Positions 1 through 8,193 are shown, numbered from the stretch's first letter. The stretch is DNA of 64,000 nucleotides from Fimbriimonas ginsengisoli Gsoil 348 (GCF_000724625.1 NZ_CP007139.1:2914001-2978000), one strand, 5' to 3'. Program-made: numbers and translations. The notes: generated by a model not told the origin, from the sequence alone.

Positions 1-1393
1 CGTTCGGAAAGATCCGGCGCATCTGGACGGCCAGGTCACCATACTGCGTCCGGTGACTCTCGTCGACCAGCACGAAGATGTCCCGCGAGTCATTCTCGAA
101 TTCCCCGGCGGCAGCCGCCGCCCGGAACTTGTGAACTAGAGTCGTCACTACGTTTGACCGTGTTCCCTCGATTTGTCGGCGAAGGTCGGCGCCGGAGGTG
201 GCTCGATGAGTGTCCAGACCGCACCGCCTGAAGGTCGCTGAAAGCTGTTTGTCCAAGTCCACGCGATCCGTGACGAGAACGATGCGAGGATTCTCGATGT
301 CGAAGGACATGGCGATCGCACTCGCCAGCATCACCATTGTCAGCGACTTTCCCGAACCTTGGGTGTGCCAGATGACTCCGCCGGCGCGTGGCCCGAGACA
401 GGAGCCGTCTTCGATCCGAGCCATGGCGTTCTTCACGGCGTAAAACTGCTGGTACCGGGCAACCTTCTTGACCCCGCCATCGAAGACCACAAACCTCTGA
501 GCAACCTCCAGGAGGCGCGACGGTCGACACAGTTCGTAAAGGGCACGGTCTTGCTCACTAATTGTTCGACCAGAAGACTCCACGTTGTAAAACGCGCGCT
601 GTTCGCGGACGAAGTCGCGGCCGACCCTTTCCTTCTGAGATGCCACTAAGGATTCGGTGATGATTGACTGAAGCGTGGAATCAATGTCCTGACGGCTCTT
701 CCACACGGCCCAGAACTTTGCTTCGGTACCTACGGTTCCGTACTTCGCCTCATTCTTGTTCACCGCGAGGACGAGTTGGATGTACTTGTAGAACTCGGGA
801 ACGTAGGTCTGGCCTTGGTAAGCGAGAACGTCAGAGATGGCATGCTCCAGGCCGATCCCTGGGGCTTTGCATTCGATGTTGACAAACGGGATGCCGTTAA
901 CGAAAAGGACAAGGTCGAGATAACAGTGCTTGTCACTTCCAGCCCGCACGAGGTCGTATTCGCTGGTAACGTGGAACACGTTGTTGGCCGGATTGTCCCA
1001 GTCGACGTAGCGAAGGGTGAACGACTTGGCGTGGCCGTCGATCGTCTGATCGAAGCTCTTGCCGAGGCGGAGCAAGTCGTAGGTGAGCTCATTTGCCCGC
1101 ATCAGTCCCTCGACGAGCGGCACGTCCTCCAGCGCTGCAATGCCCCGCTTGACGTTTGCTGCAGAGAACTTGTGCTCACGGCCCTTGAAATGGATTGTGT
1201 TGATACGATTGAGTTGCGCCTGGACAATGTCGGTAAGAAGCACCTGGCTCGCCTTGCCGCCCCGCAAAGCCAAGGCTTCCTCCTGGGTCAGGTAGTAGAA
1301 CACGGCTCCTCCATCCTCGAGTTTGGAAAGCAGTGAGATAGCAGGAAGCTGCGATTGAACTACCTCATTTGGGTCAAAGTTCGGGCCGAGCAC
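1..1393 (-). CDS. hsdR: Type I restriction enzyme R subunit HsdR (N-terminal part, runs off the window)
   Basis: The restriction and translocation subunit of a type I system; it cleaves DNA after ATP-driven translocation. About 464 residues are visible. Reading the minus strand gives a PD-(D/E)XK nuclease domain with Asp160, the IECK motif near 173-176 and a following QGQTY, then a helicase Walker A (HTQGSGKS, about 343-350) and a DEAD-type VDESHRTQYG near the window edge. The start is a GTG with GAGGAG seven bases upstream and overlaps the end of the preceding gene by 20 bp, so it is translationally coupled. The family is usually about 1,000 residues, so the motor and C-terminal domains lie outside. 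No frameshift is seen in the visible part. It is the last gene of the operon visible here. Confidence 0.95.
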   Translation of the reverse strand, partial: MLGPNFDPNEVVQSQLPAISLLSKLEDGGAVFYYLTQEEALALRGGKASQVLLTDIVQAQLNRINTIHFKGREHKFSAANVKRGIAALEDVPLVEGLMRANELTYDLLRLGKSFDQTIDGHAKSFTLRYVDWDNPANNVFHVTSEYDLVRAGSDKHCYLDLVLFVNGIPFVNIECKAPGIGLEHAISDVLAYQGQTYVPEFYKYIQLVLAVNKNEAKYGTVGTEAKFWAVWKSRQDIDSTLQSIITESLVASQKERVGRDFVREQRAFYNVESSGRTISEQDRALYELCRPSRLLEVAQRFVVFDGGVKKVARYQQFYAVKNAMARIEDGSCLGPRAGGVIWHTQGSGKSLTMVMLASAIAMSFDIENPRIVLVTDRVDLDKQLSATFRRCGLDTHRATSGADLRRQIEGTRSNVVTTLVHKFRAAAAAGEFENDSRDIFVLVDESHRTQYGDLAVQMRRIFPN

Positions 1394-2153
1394 TTAGATC
1401 CTCCTCTGATCCACCAAGCACCAGGATGGCGTCGGCCCCGACTTTGACTTGATCGCGCAGAGGTTGGCCGTACCGAATTAAGTCGAGCGCGTTCCTCGGC
1501 GGGGTCCTCCTTACACTCGGAACTCGCCCAGCCACCGCCCGCGAAAAGGCAATGGCGCGGTCGACGACGTCTCCACTCGGTTCGCAGCAAAAGGCGCAAA
1601 CAAGTGGTTTGAGAATGGGCCGAACGTCTTTGCCACCCATAGTTTCGTATCGAACAAGTCGTTGCACCACGTTTGAATCTGCAATCGAAATAGCCCAGTA
1701 GTGGCACGGCGCAGGACAAATGCAGAGTGAACCGCACGTTTCCGCAGCCGACAGGCCAGCAAAAAATAGGTGCATTGCAACCAAACCTTTAGGGGTATTC
1801 GCGAGCAAATTCTCGACTTGCTGACCGGTCCCGCCCGGGTGATCTAGATGCCCATAGCTATCGGAGTTGCCTTGGTGCAGTTTTGCCTGAATTCGGAATC
1901 CGACCCAGCGGTCATTCGCCACAAACCACATTTCAAGGTCCGCGCCATTTCGTGATTCATTGAGCCCTCTCTGCCATGTCCTGACCCGGTCTGGGCATCG
2001 TTGCTGTAGCAAATCGAGGAAGTCAGAGACAGCACTTCTCTCGTCATAGAACTTGCCAGTGCCGCGCAGGCGATCGGCCTTTTCCGCAATCGTTTTGGAT
2101 GCTAGGGCAAAGGTCTCGCAGGGTTCCGTAGAAGGATTTTGGACCTTTATCAT
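1374..2153 (-). CDS. DUF6615-like protein, possible PD-(D/E)XK-fold nuclease, inside the type I RM operon
   Basis: Soluble 259-residue protein of unknown role. The middle contains GADLEMWF followed about 15 residues later by GFRIQAKL, an acidic strand then a QxK strand. This resembles the D...(E/Q)xK core of PD-(D/E)XK-fold proteins and the pattern I associate with DUF6615 (GAD-E-W followed by R-QAK). The C-terminal half has several Cys residues (TCGSLCICPAPC and CAFCC) that could bind metal. It overlaps hsdS by 4 bp upstream and hsdR by 20 bp downstream, so it is cotranscribed and coupled with both. The family assignment is from memory of the motif and is moderate; nuclease activity is inference. 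Confidence 0.6.
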   Translation of the reverse strand: MIKVQNPSTEPCETFALASKTIAEKADRLRGTGKFYDERSAVSDFLDLLQQRCPDRVRTWQRGLNESRNGADLEMWFVANDRWVGFRIQAKLHQGNSDSYGHLDHPGGTGQQVENLLANTPKGLVAMHLFFAGLSAAETCGSLCICPAPCHYWAISIADSNVVQRLVRYETMGGKDVRPILKPLVCAFCCEPSGDVVDRAIAFSRAVAGRVPSVRRTPPRNALDLIRYGQPLRDQVKVGADAILVLGGSEEDLSARPEL

Positions 2154-3343
2154 CGGAACTCCTCGAGGCGGACCTCGCCAGTCAGCAGCTTTTGCATCAG
2201 ACCCTTCTTCTGCTCGTTCAGCGCGTCCCGTTGCTTGCGCAGAATCAGAATCTCCTCGTCGAGAGCACTGAGGAGGTCGGCGATCCGGCGTTGCTCCTCG
2301 GCCTCCGGGATCTTCAGGCTGACTTTGAGGAAGTCGGTCACGGGAGCTTTCCGACGCCGGGCATTCGTGCCCTGGCTTATCGTCGTGTAGACGTAGCGCA
2401 TCGTGTCCGACTTGAACAGCGCCTTGAAGAAACGACGATCGCCATGCTCATCGCCAATCCAGCTCAGCGTCTCATAGGCGGGCGAGACGATGCCCTCGTA
2501 ATCGCTGAACGCGATGGACGCGTCCCAGAGGAGCATCGGATCGTAAACCAGGTCGCCCGGAACGATGTGCCTGTAATGGGCGTTGCTCACCGACGCCAAC
2601 TGCTTGGAGAACCGTTCGCTCTGGGGAAGGATGCCGTACACCTTAGAGCACGACAAGATGAGTGGCGTCTTGGTCGGCGCCCGATCGTCCTTGGGAGCGA
2701 AGAACCGGCCCAGCTTGGTCTCGCGCCAGGGTGTTGAAAACCCTGGGAAACGGCGGCGGCCGGTGAGGAGGTCTTCGGCGAGGGCTTTCTTGTAGGCAAC
2801 CTTCCGCTCGATCAGCGCATCCGCCGCCCGCACCGCCGCTTCCGAATCTTCGACGCGCTGGACGATTGCTCTCTGTTCTGGCAACTGAGGAAGATAAATG
2901 GGAAAGCGACAAATGTCGAGACGCGTGATATTTGGATCTTTCCGGCTGCTTGCCGCGATCCTTTTCCAAGCAGCCAGGTTGGCATTCAGCCACGAAAGGA
3001 CGAATTTCGGGTCGGCAATTGACGTGTCTACGGTGATGGCCGAGATCGCCTGGTTGAGAGCACAGGGAGCTGTAGTCAGGCCAGTTCTGCCAATCTGATT
3101 GAAGCCACCGTACATCGCAATCAGAACTGAGTTGGGCTCGACGACGATGCAGGAGGACTCGCGAAGCGCAAGCTCAGTTATCTTCTCTTCTGTCTTCCAG
3201 ATCGGACCGTTGGTTAAGTCCCCCGTCTTAATCCAAGGAATCGTCCCACCGTCAAAGTAGTCTGCCTGGCGGCGACGCGATGGTGTCGAACCTGAGCGGA
3301 TCGGTCCGAGATTCTCCAACGTGGCTCGTGTCCACCCTACCAT
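2150..3343 (-). CDS. hsdS: Type I restriction-modification specificity subunit HsdS (full length, two target-recognition domains)
   Basis: Recognises the bipartite DNA target for the HsdM/HsdR complex. The 397 residues show the classic duplicated layout: target-recognition domain 1 (about 1-150), a conserved helical spacer beginning LPQLPEQRAIVQRV (about 152-205), target-recognition domain 2 (about 205-340), and a second helical repeat with EEQRRIADLLSALDEEI near the C-terminus. Length is normal for the family. It overlaps the upstream unknown gene by 7 bp and the DUF6615-like gene by 4 bp. A second, half-length S gene sits at the other end of the operon. The recognised sequence cannot be deduced. 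Confidence 0.93.
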   Translation of the reverse strand: MVGWTRATLENLGPIRSGSTPSRRRQADYFDGGTIPWIKTGDLTNGPIWKTEEKITELALRESSCIVVEPNSVLIAMYGGFNQIGRTGLTTAPCALNQAISAITVDTSIADPKFVLSWLNANLAAWKRIAASSRKDPNITRLDICRFPIYLPQLPEQRAIVQRVEDSEAAVRAADALIERKVAYKKALAEDLLTGRRRFPGFSTPWRETKLGRFFAPKDDRAPTKTPLILSCSKVYGILPQSERFSKQLASVSNAHYRHIVPGDLVYDPMLLWDASIAFSDYEGIVSPAYETLSWIGDEHGDRRFFKALFKSDTMRYVYTTISQGTNARRRKAPVTDFLKVSLKIPEAEEQRRIADLLSALDEEILILRKQRDALNEQKKGLMQKLLTGEVRLEEFR

Positions 3344-4047
3344 TGGGGTTCCTCGCCCATGCTACGCATCAACATGCTTCCGAGCTGAGTGAGATTCAAT
3401 GAACCGTCCTCATCAGCATTCTCCAAACCAGTCAGGGCCAAATCGACTCCTCCGCCACTGAACTTAGCGGTTCGAACCAGCCCGAGGTCTAACAATCTTC
3501 TTCTCCAGCTCGCCTGAAGAGCGGCCGCGTCATGTTCTTGCTCCGGTGAGCCTGTGTGGGATACGCGCCCTTCCAAAACGTCGCTGTGCTTCTTCATCAT
3601 CGTTTGGTCATAGTCGCGGCCAATGAAAACTAGCCAGACCAGCTCGGGATCGGTTATCTGATCAAGGAGCCATAAGAGCTTCTTGGTGCCGTCGTGGTCA
3701 AACTCTTCAGCAGTCAGGCCATTCTTCAGCAACTCGGCGATTCGCGCTCGTCGATCATCCGTAAGTGAGCGAGCGGCCTGTGTCAGGGCATCTTCGACAA
3801 GGTCCGCCCCCTCTTCGGTTTTTGCGCGGGCCTCAAAGAGTTTCTTCTCAGTTTCCTGCAGCCGCGCTTCCAGTGCTTCCGCGAACTTGATCAGGCGATC
3901 CAGGCGCTGGCCTGGGATAAGATTGCCGGCAATCTCGGCAAGAAGATTCCCAGCGAAAGGGATTGCGCCAAGGGCACCCTTCACTGCGATTGCGGTGACG
4001 TCCGCGCCATTCGTGCCACCCACCTTCTCAGGCAAATTCTCAGACAT
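3337..4047 (-). CDS. Unknown protein: Gly-rich hydrophobic N-terminus, coiled coil, winged-helix-like tail
   Basis: I do not recognise the family. Residues about 15-50 are Ala/Gly/Ile-rich (GALGAIPFAGNLLAEIAGNL) and could be a membrane-active or amphipathic segment. Residues about 50-110 form a charged helical stretch likely to be a coiled coil (EALEARLQETEKKLFEARAK). The C-terminal third (LLDLGLVRTAKFSGGG then LTQLGSMLMRSMG) resembles a winged-helix unit. It overlaps the PD-(D/E)XK-like gene upstream by 8 bp and hsdS downstream by 7 bp, so it is firmly part of the RM operon. A membrane-acting accessory or a scaffold for the neighbouring nuclease are both possible; neither is shown. Confidence 0.75.
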   Translation of the reverse strand: MSENLPEKVGGTNGADVTAIAVKGALGAIPFAGNLLAEIAGNLIPGQRLDRLIKFAEALEARLQETEKKLFEARAKTEEGADLVEDALTQAARSLTDDRRARIAELLKNGLTAEEFDHDGTKKLLWLLDQITDPELVWLVFIGRDYDQTMMKKHSDVLEGRVSHTGSPEQEHDAAALQASWRRRLLDLGLVRTAKFSGGGVDLALTGLENADEDGSLNLTQLGSMLMRSMGEEPQW

Positions 4048-4597
4048 CTCCTTCCTCCAATAGTCGCTCCCGGGCTTTCAATTCGGTGACGGTCAGGCTC
4101 GTGTCGGTGCAGGCATCGATGATCAAGTCCCAGCGGTCGAGGTAGCTCTCGATGGAATGAACGGTGTACGGCGTCTTCGCGGGAGGCACCGCGACCGCTC
4201 GCACCTTGCTCTCGTTGTGCGCCTGCCCTTTCATGCCAGGCGTGTCCATCCAGAGTTGGTGGTTTGCCAAGACGATCTTCGAGAACTCGGAGGATGGAAC
4301 GACGTAGTACTCCCATCCCGCCAAAGACTCGATCTCTGGGATGCCCGCAAGCACCCAGAAGAAAGCGGGTCCGTAGTCGCGCTCGGCCTTGGTGCCGACC
4401 GAGACGGTTTTGTCCCGGCCGGGCCGATAAGTCTTAACCTGCACATGGGCGAACCGCGTCCCCGCCTTGTTGCTGACGAGCACGTCCGTGTTCGGACAGT
4501 TGCCCAGCGTCAAGACGGCCACCAGCCCCCGCCGGCAAAGTTCGCCCGCGACGAAGAACTGGCTCGACGCTCCTCGGTGGGATTTGTCTTCAGCCAT
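4040..4597 (-). CDS. PD-(D/E)XK nuclease-like accessory protein
   Basis: A 185-residue protein with the arrangement of a small PD-(D/E)XK-fold protein: an N-terminal helix (SSQFFVAGELCRRGL), then CPNTDVLV, a turn, and FAHVQVKTYR. In this layout D of TDVLV and the QVK motif would be the metal-binding core; similar proteins are filed as PDDEXK-like restriction or Holliday-junction-type nucleases. The substitution of Glu by Gln in QVK is common in this group. It lies 36 bp after the PIN-like gene and overlaps the next gene by 8 bp. The substrate is unknown; it may act as a second restriction effector. The fold call is fairly good, the function is inference. Confidence 0.65.
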   Translation of the reverse strand: MAEDKSHRGASSQFFVAGELCRRGLVAVLTLGNCPNTDVLVSNKAGTRFAHVQVKTYRPGRDKTVSVGTKAERDYGPAFFWVLAGIPEIESLAGWEYYVVPSSEFSKIVLANHQLWMDTPGMKGQAHNESKVRAVAVPPAKTPYTVHSIESYLDRWDLIIDACTDTSLTVTELKARERLLEEGDV

Positions 4598-4633
4598 TCG
4601 GCTCCCCCATCGGGGCCGATTCAGCCACGAACA

Positions 4634-5749
4634 TTACCATTCTTCGTCTTCTCCCGTGGCAATCACATCTTCGATTTCGGACACTTCGACCGAATCTTCG
4701 GTGAGCAGCTTTTCAAGTGATTCCGGTGACCCATCAAACTTATCGAGGTCAACGGTCACGGCAATGCGACCAGTGACTTCCACGTTCATGATCCTTTGCC
4801 CTTCGTAGTAGTGATCGTTGTCGTAGGAGGTCACGGAAATCGACTCCATCTCGTCAAGCCCCATCGTGTAGTAGTCCGATTTATAGATGTAGAAGTCGGC
4901 ATAAACCTCCATCTCAAATGAGAAGGGGATCGCTACAACACCACCTCCAAAATCCTCGACTTCTTCCCAGTCCAATCCTATATCCGCCGGGACGTCGTAC
5001 ATGCTGATGACGGCTTCGTTGTCATCGCTGGGTATCAGTCGCGAGGAGAAGCTGTACCCCTCGACCTCCGCCTCCATCTTGCTATGCACAAGGGCCAGGA
5101 TCTCGTTTTCGAGCTTCCGGAGGGACGGCATAAGTTCGGGTCCCACCAGAGCTTTGTGGAAATCAGGGAGCTTTACAAACGTCTCCAGTGAGGCATGTTG
5201 GGAGACCTCTGCCAGATTCCCCACAGCTTTCTTGAGCGCTTTGTCTGCAGTTACGATGTGGAGCGGCTTGTGGGTCGTCGCCAAATCCTTCACGACTTCA
5301 AAAATGAACCCGTCCGGGAATCCTTCCCGCTCCTTGATATGCTTGAAGGGTGAGTGCCCCGCAAAGTACCCGTCGACGACATTGGCTCCATGATGGTAGG
5401 CGACCGAATGAAGCACTACCTTGTGTGATTTAAGCCAAGCCGCATACTCATCGGTGATCCACCTGGCCGCGCCGTCTACTGCACTCTGGAGCGTGTCCAC
5501 GATCGGGGCGGGATCTGTCGGGAAATGCGACCCAGCCGATTTCATCGCGTTACGTGCGTTCGCGACCGCATTGCGCAGAGGCGCGCAATGATTCTCAACT
5601 AGGTGAGACTCGAACTCGCGGCTCGCGACGTCGGGCAGATGAATGGTGACTTCGTCCAGCTGAACGAGTTTTCCGAGCACCGAGAATGGCGCAGATTTCC
5701 TCTTGGGGTCAGAGCGCAGGACGTTTGTGTCTAGCACAACGTGAACCAA
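4634..5749 (-). CDS. PIN-like domain protein (DUF4935 type), putative RNase
   Basis: The N-terminus MVHVVLDTNVLRSDP carries the first PIN-fold acidic residue (LDTNVL). It is followed by helices with a conserved Glu (ASREFESHLVE) and later by a strand with Asp (IVTADKAL), as expected for the PIN metal site; this matches the DUF4935 PIN-like group. Residues about 200-371 form an extra acidic, aromatic-rich beta domain (DYYTMGLDEMESISV) ending in a highly acidic tail (EDVIATGEDEEW). Such proteins occur in defence islands and are presumed RNases. It starts 1 nt after the hsdM stop, so it is translated with the methylase. No adjacent antitoxin-like gene is obvious, unlike VapC pairs. Confidence 0.7.
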   Translation of the reverse strand: MVHVVLDTNVLRSDPKRKSAPFSVLGKLVQLDEVTIHLPDVASREFESHLVENHCAPLRNAVANARNAMKSAGSHFPTDPAPIVDTLQSAVDGAARWITDEYAAWLKSHKVVLHSVAYHHGANVVDGYFAGHSPFKHIKEREGFPDGFIFEVVKDLATTHKPLHIVTADKALKKAVGNLAEVSQHASLETFVKLPDFHKALVGPELMPSLRKLENEILALVHSKMEAEVEGYSFSSRLIPSDDNEAVISMYDVPADIGLDWEEVEDFGGGVVAIPFSFEMEVYADFYIYKSDYYTMGLDEMESISVTSYDNDHYYEGQRIMNVEVTGRIAVTVDLDKFDGSPESLEKLLTEDSVEVSEIEDVIATGEDEEW

Positions 5750-5750
5750 G

Positions 5751-7256
5751 CTAAATCACCTCCAGTTCGCGAAGATGATCGCGCAGCTTCGTCCTAACCT
5801 CGACCAACTCGCCTTCCAGCCGATCGATTTCCACCTGTAAGGCTTTCAGGTCCACGGGAGCCGCTTCCTCGAACGTGTCGATGTAGCGCGGGATATTCAG
5901 GTTGAAGTCGTTTTCGGAGATTTCGGCAACGGGTACGCGGCGGCTGTACTTTGGCCGTTCCTCCCGGCCGTGGTAAACAGCGGCGATCGCCTCGATGTCC
6001 GACTCGCGAAGATAGTTCTGGTTCTTGCCGGCTTGGAAGTCGCGGCTGGCGTCGATGAACACTACGTCGGTCCGCCCTGCGTTCTCTCCTCCAGGTTCTC
6101 GGGAGCGGTCGAAAATCAGAATGGCGGCCGGAATGCCGGTGCCGAAGAACAGGTTCTCAGGCAAACCGATCACAGCGTCAAGCACGTTCTCCTCGATGAG
6201 CTTCTGACGGATTCTTCCTTCGGCGCCGCCACGGAAAAGGACGCCATGTGGGACGATGACGCCCACCCGTCCCTCGCGTGGCTTCGCCGTCTCCACCATG
6301 TGCGTTATGAACGCGAAATCCGCCTTGCTCTTGGGTGGGAGCCCGCGCCAGTAGCGCTTGAAACGGTCCTGATCGGCGAGCTCGTGGCCCCACTTGTCGA
6401 GGGAGAAGGGCGGATTCGCCACGACGACGTCGAAGCGGATGAGCTGGTCGCCTTCGATAAGGAGCGGGTTGTTCAGGGTGTCGCCCCAGACGATTTTCGC
6501 GTCGTCCTCCTTATGCAGGAACATGTTCATCTTGCATAGCGCCCACGTGCTTCCGTTCACTTCCTGGCCATAGAGCGAATAATCATGATTGCCCTTGATT
6601 TCGTGAGCGACCTCGTTGAGCAAAGAGCCTGATCCGCACGCTGGATCGCATATTCGAGACCCTGGCTTCGGCTTGAGCAATTTGCCCAAGAGCTTCGAGA
6701 CCATTTCCGGCGTGTAGAACTCGCCACCCTTCTTGCCAGCACCGCTGGCGAAGTTCTTGATGAGATACATATAGGCGTTGCCGAGCAACTCCAAGTCAAC
6801 CCGGCTGGGCCTTACATCGAGGCCGCTGAAATCCTCAAGCAGGTTCTTGAGGCGACGATTCCTGTCTTTGGTTTCGCCAAGGTTGTCGCTATTGAAGCTG
6901 ATCTTCCGGAACACCCCCTCGAGCTTTTGCCGGTTGGCATCTTCAATGTGCTCCAAGGCGATGTCGATCAGCTCGCCGACATTATCGCGATCGCGGTTCT
7001 TGTAGAGGTAATCAAAGTCGCTTCGCTCGGGCAAGACGAACCGCTCACGGGCCAGCTGCCGCTCGATCATCTCCACGTTTCCACCATAGCGAGCTTCGAG
7101 CTCCGCCCGACGCTCCTTGGCGACGTCCGAGAGGTACTTCAAGAAGAGCATCACGAGGATGTAGTTCTTGTAGTCGCTCGGATCGATGACCCCGCGGAAG
7201 GTATCGCACGCCTTCCAGAGAGTCGAGTTCAGTTCTTCCTGGGTGATCGGTTTCAT
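5751..7256 (-). CDS. hsdM: Type I restriction-modification methyltransferase subunit HsdM
   Basis: N6-adenine DNA methyltransferase of the type I complex. At 501 residues it is of normal length. The N-terminal helical domain (about 1-165) is followed by GEFYTPEMVSKLLGKLL, the AdoMet-binding motif I DPACGSGSLLNE (about 205-215), and the catalytic motif IV NPPFSL (about 280), then a C-terminal helical coiled tail (VEIDRLEGELVEVRTKL) that contacts HsdS. The stop is 1 nt from the PIN-like gene and its ATG overlaps the half-size S gene by 4 bp. Catalytic residues are intact, so methylation should be active. Confidence 0.96.
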   Translation of the reverse strand: MKPITQEELNSTLWKACDTFRGVIDPSDYKNYILVMLFLKYLSDVAKERRAELEARYGGNVEMIERQLARERFVLPERSDFDYLYKNRDRDNVGELIDIALEHIEDANRQKLEGVFRKISFNSDNLGETKDRNRRLKNLLEDFSGLDVRPSRVDLELLGNAYMYLIKNFASGAGKKGGEFYTPEMVSKLLGKLLKPKPGSRICDPACGSGSLLNEVAHEIKGNHDYSLYGQEVNGSTWALCKMNMFLHKEDDAKIVWGDTLNNPLLIEGDQLIRFDVVVANPPFSLDKWGHELADQDRFKRYWRGLPPKSKADFAFITHMVETAKPREGRVGVIVPHGVLFRGGAEGRIRQKLIEENVLDAVIGLPENLFFGTGIPAAILIFDRSREPGGENAGRTDVVFIDASRDFQAGKNQNYLRESDIEAIAAVYHGREERPKYSRRVPVAEISENDFNLNIPRYIDTFEEAAPVDLKALQVEIDRLEGELVEVRTKLRDHLRELEVI

Positions 7257-7843
7257 TGCTTTGTGATTTGCCTCAGGGCGGCGGCCTCGAGAGCGGCTTC
7301 AATTTGCTGGTCGCGTAGAGATTCCAAATGACCCACGAGGTTCCGCTCTTGCCGGCGAAGGCTCTGCACGTCGGCAACGCGCTTCTGGGTCTCCATGGTG
7401 GCTAGGGGCAGTTCTAAGCGCGCCAACGTCTCCTTGGAGACGGTGGGGATGTATGAGCCGCGGGCCTCGTTGGCTAGCTTCTCCTGGACCTCGTCACGGT
7501 TGATCCACCACGCAAGGTAATCGGGCAGTGCGTCATCAGCTTGGAGCCTGAACACATAGAGTGGTGCCGTGGCGACGATGGGACCGTCAAGGCCTTGAAT
7601 CACCGCCGCTTTATAATTTGCACCTCTCGGGCGAAGAAGGATATCGCCTGGATTCAGGACATAGCGCCACAGTCGGTCGCCCAGATCCATTCGTGCGAGC
7701 TTGTCATAAGCGATCCCCTCATCGGTGACGTCGCCGAGAGTGATGAGACGATGGGGCGCTTCGGGCACATCCGTGATGGCAGACCTGACCTGAAAGCCAG
7801 TCCGCAGTTCACCGAGGGATCCAAGCGTAACAATGTGCGCCAC
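7253..7843 (-). CDS. Half-length HsdS-like specificity protein (single target-recognition domain)
   Basis: First gene of the RM operon. The 196-residue product reads as one target-recognition domain (VTLGSLGELRTGFQVRS, then LNPGDILLRPRG) followed by one conserved helical region (SYIPTVSKETLARLELPLAT and a C-terminal coiled helix). Half-size S subunits are known to dimerise into a symmetric specificity unit. Here it coexists with a full-length HsdS in the same operon, which is unusual. I chose the GTG at 7843 rather than the in-frame ATG at 7876, because a perfect TATAAT lies six bases before the GTG, inside what would otherwise be codons 8-9. The longer form (207 aa) is the alternative. Confidence 0.82.
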   Translation of the reverse strand: MAHIVTLGSLGELRTGFQVRSAITDVPEAPHRLITLGDVTDEGIAYDKLARMDLGDRLWRYVLNPGDILLRPRGANYKAAVIQGLDGPIVATAPLYVFRLQADDALPDYLAWWINRDEVQEKLANEARGSYIPTVSKETLARLELPLATMETQKRVADVQSLRRQERNLVGHLESLRDQQIEAALEAAALRQITKQ

Positions 7844-7849
7844 AAGGCC

Positions 7850-7881
7850 ATTATACGCACTGTCTGCTATAGTCATGTCAA
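7850..7881 (-). promoter_or_regulatory. Promoter of the RM/defence operon (leaderless type)
   Basis: On the minus strand TATAAT (7850-7855) lies six bases before the GTG start at 7843. A perfect TTGACA (7876-7881) is present 20 bp further upstream; that spacer is longer than the usual 17, so the -35 assignment is weak. No Shine-Dalgarno precedes the GTG, fitting a leaderless message. Confidence 0.5.
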
Positions 7882-7984
7882 ATGTGCATGGTAATTTTGA
7901 AGAAAATCATTTTCGCGATTGACAGGCCTTAACCCCTGGCGGTACAGTTCTAATCGTTGGAGTCGGCTGAGAAGCCACAAAGAC

Positions 7985-8100
7985 TGCGGTAGCAGCCGCA
8001 CAAATGAAAGCGGGGGCTCGAAAGAGCCCCCACGACAAATCGACATCCGCTGGTAGCAGCCAGCGACACGACTAGTTCCGCCCCGGAGGGGCAAACTAGG
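7985..8100. repeat. Cluster of four short intergenic hairpins with a recurring TAGCAG loop
   Basis: The gap between the RM operon and 8194 holds: stem TGCGG with loop TAGCAG (7985-8000); GGGGGCTC-GAAA-GAGCCCCC (8012-8031), a perfect 8-bp stem with a GAAA tetraloop; stem CGCTGG again with loop TAGCAG (8048-8065); and a larger imperfect hairpin with CTAGTT/AACTAG outer arms and GCCCC/GGGGC inner arms (8072-8099). No T-run follows, so these look like REP-type repeats more than intrinsic terminators. Nothing coding was seen in 7882-8193. Confidence 0.7.
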
Positions 8101-8193
8101 TACAGGGTGGCACAACTACATGGTCACCGTCAACCTGGTTCCCGCCGTGGCTCTCGTCTTATGCCGACCGATAGGGGCCGGCGGGAGAATTCA

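Noticed and set aside
4634-5749. VapBC-type toxin-antitoxin module
   Set aside because: The PIN-like protein is far longer than VapC, belongs to the DUF4935-like type and has no small DNA-binding antitoxin next to it.
1-7876. BREX, DISARM or Dnd-type phage defence
   Set aside because: No PglX, PglZ, BrxC, helicase-DUF1998 or sulfur-modification genes; HsdR, HsdM and HsdS are classic type I.
7877-8193. Intrinsic terminator with GAAA tetraloop
   Set aside because: The stem is perfect but no U-tract follows on either strand and similar hairpins cluster here, so it was listed as a repeat.
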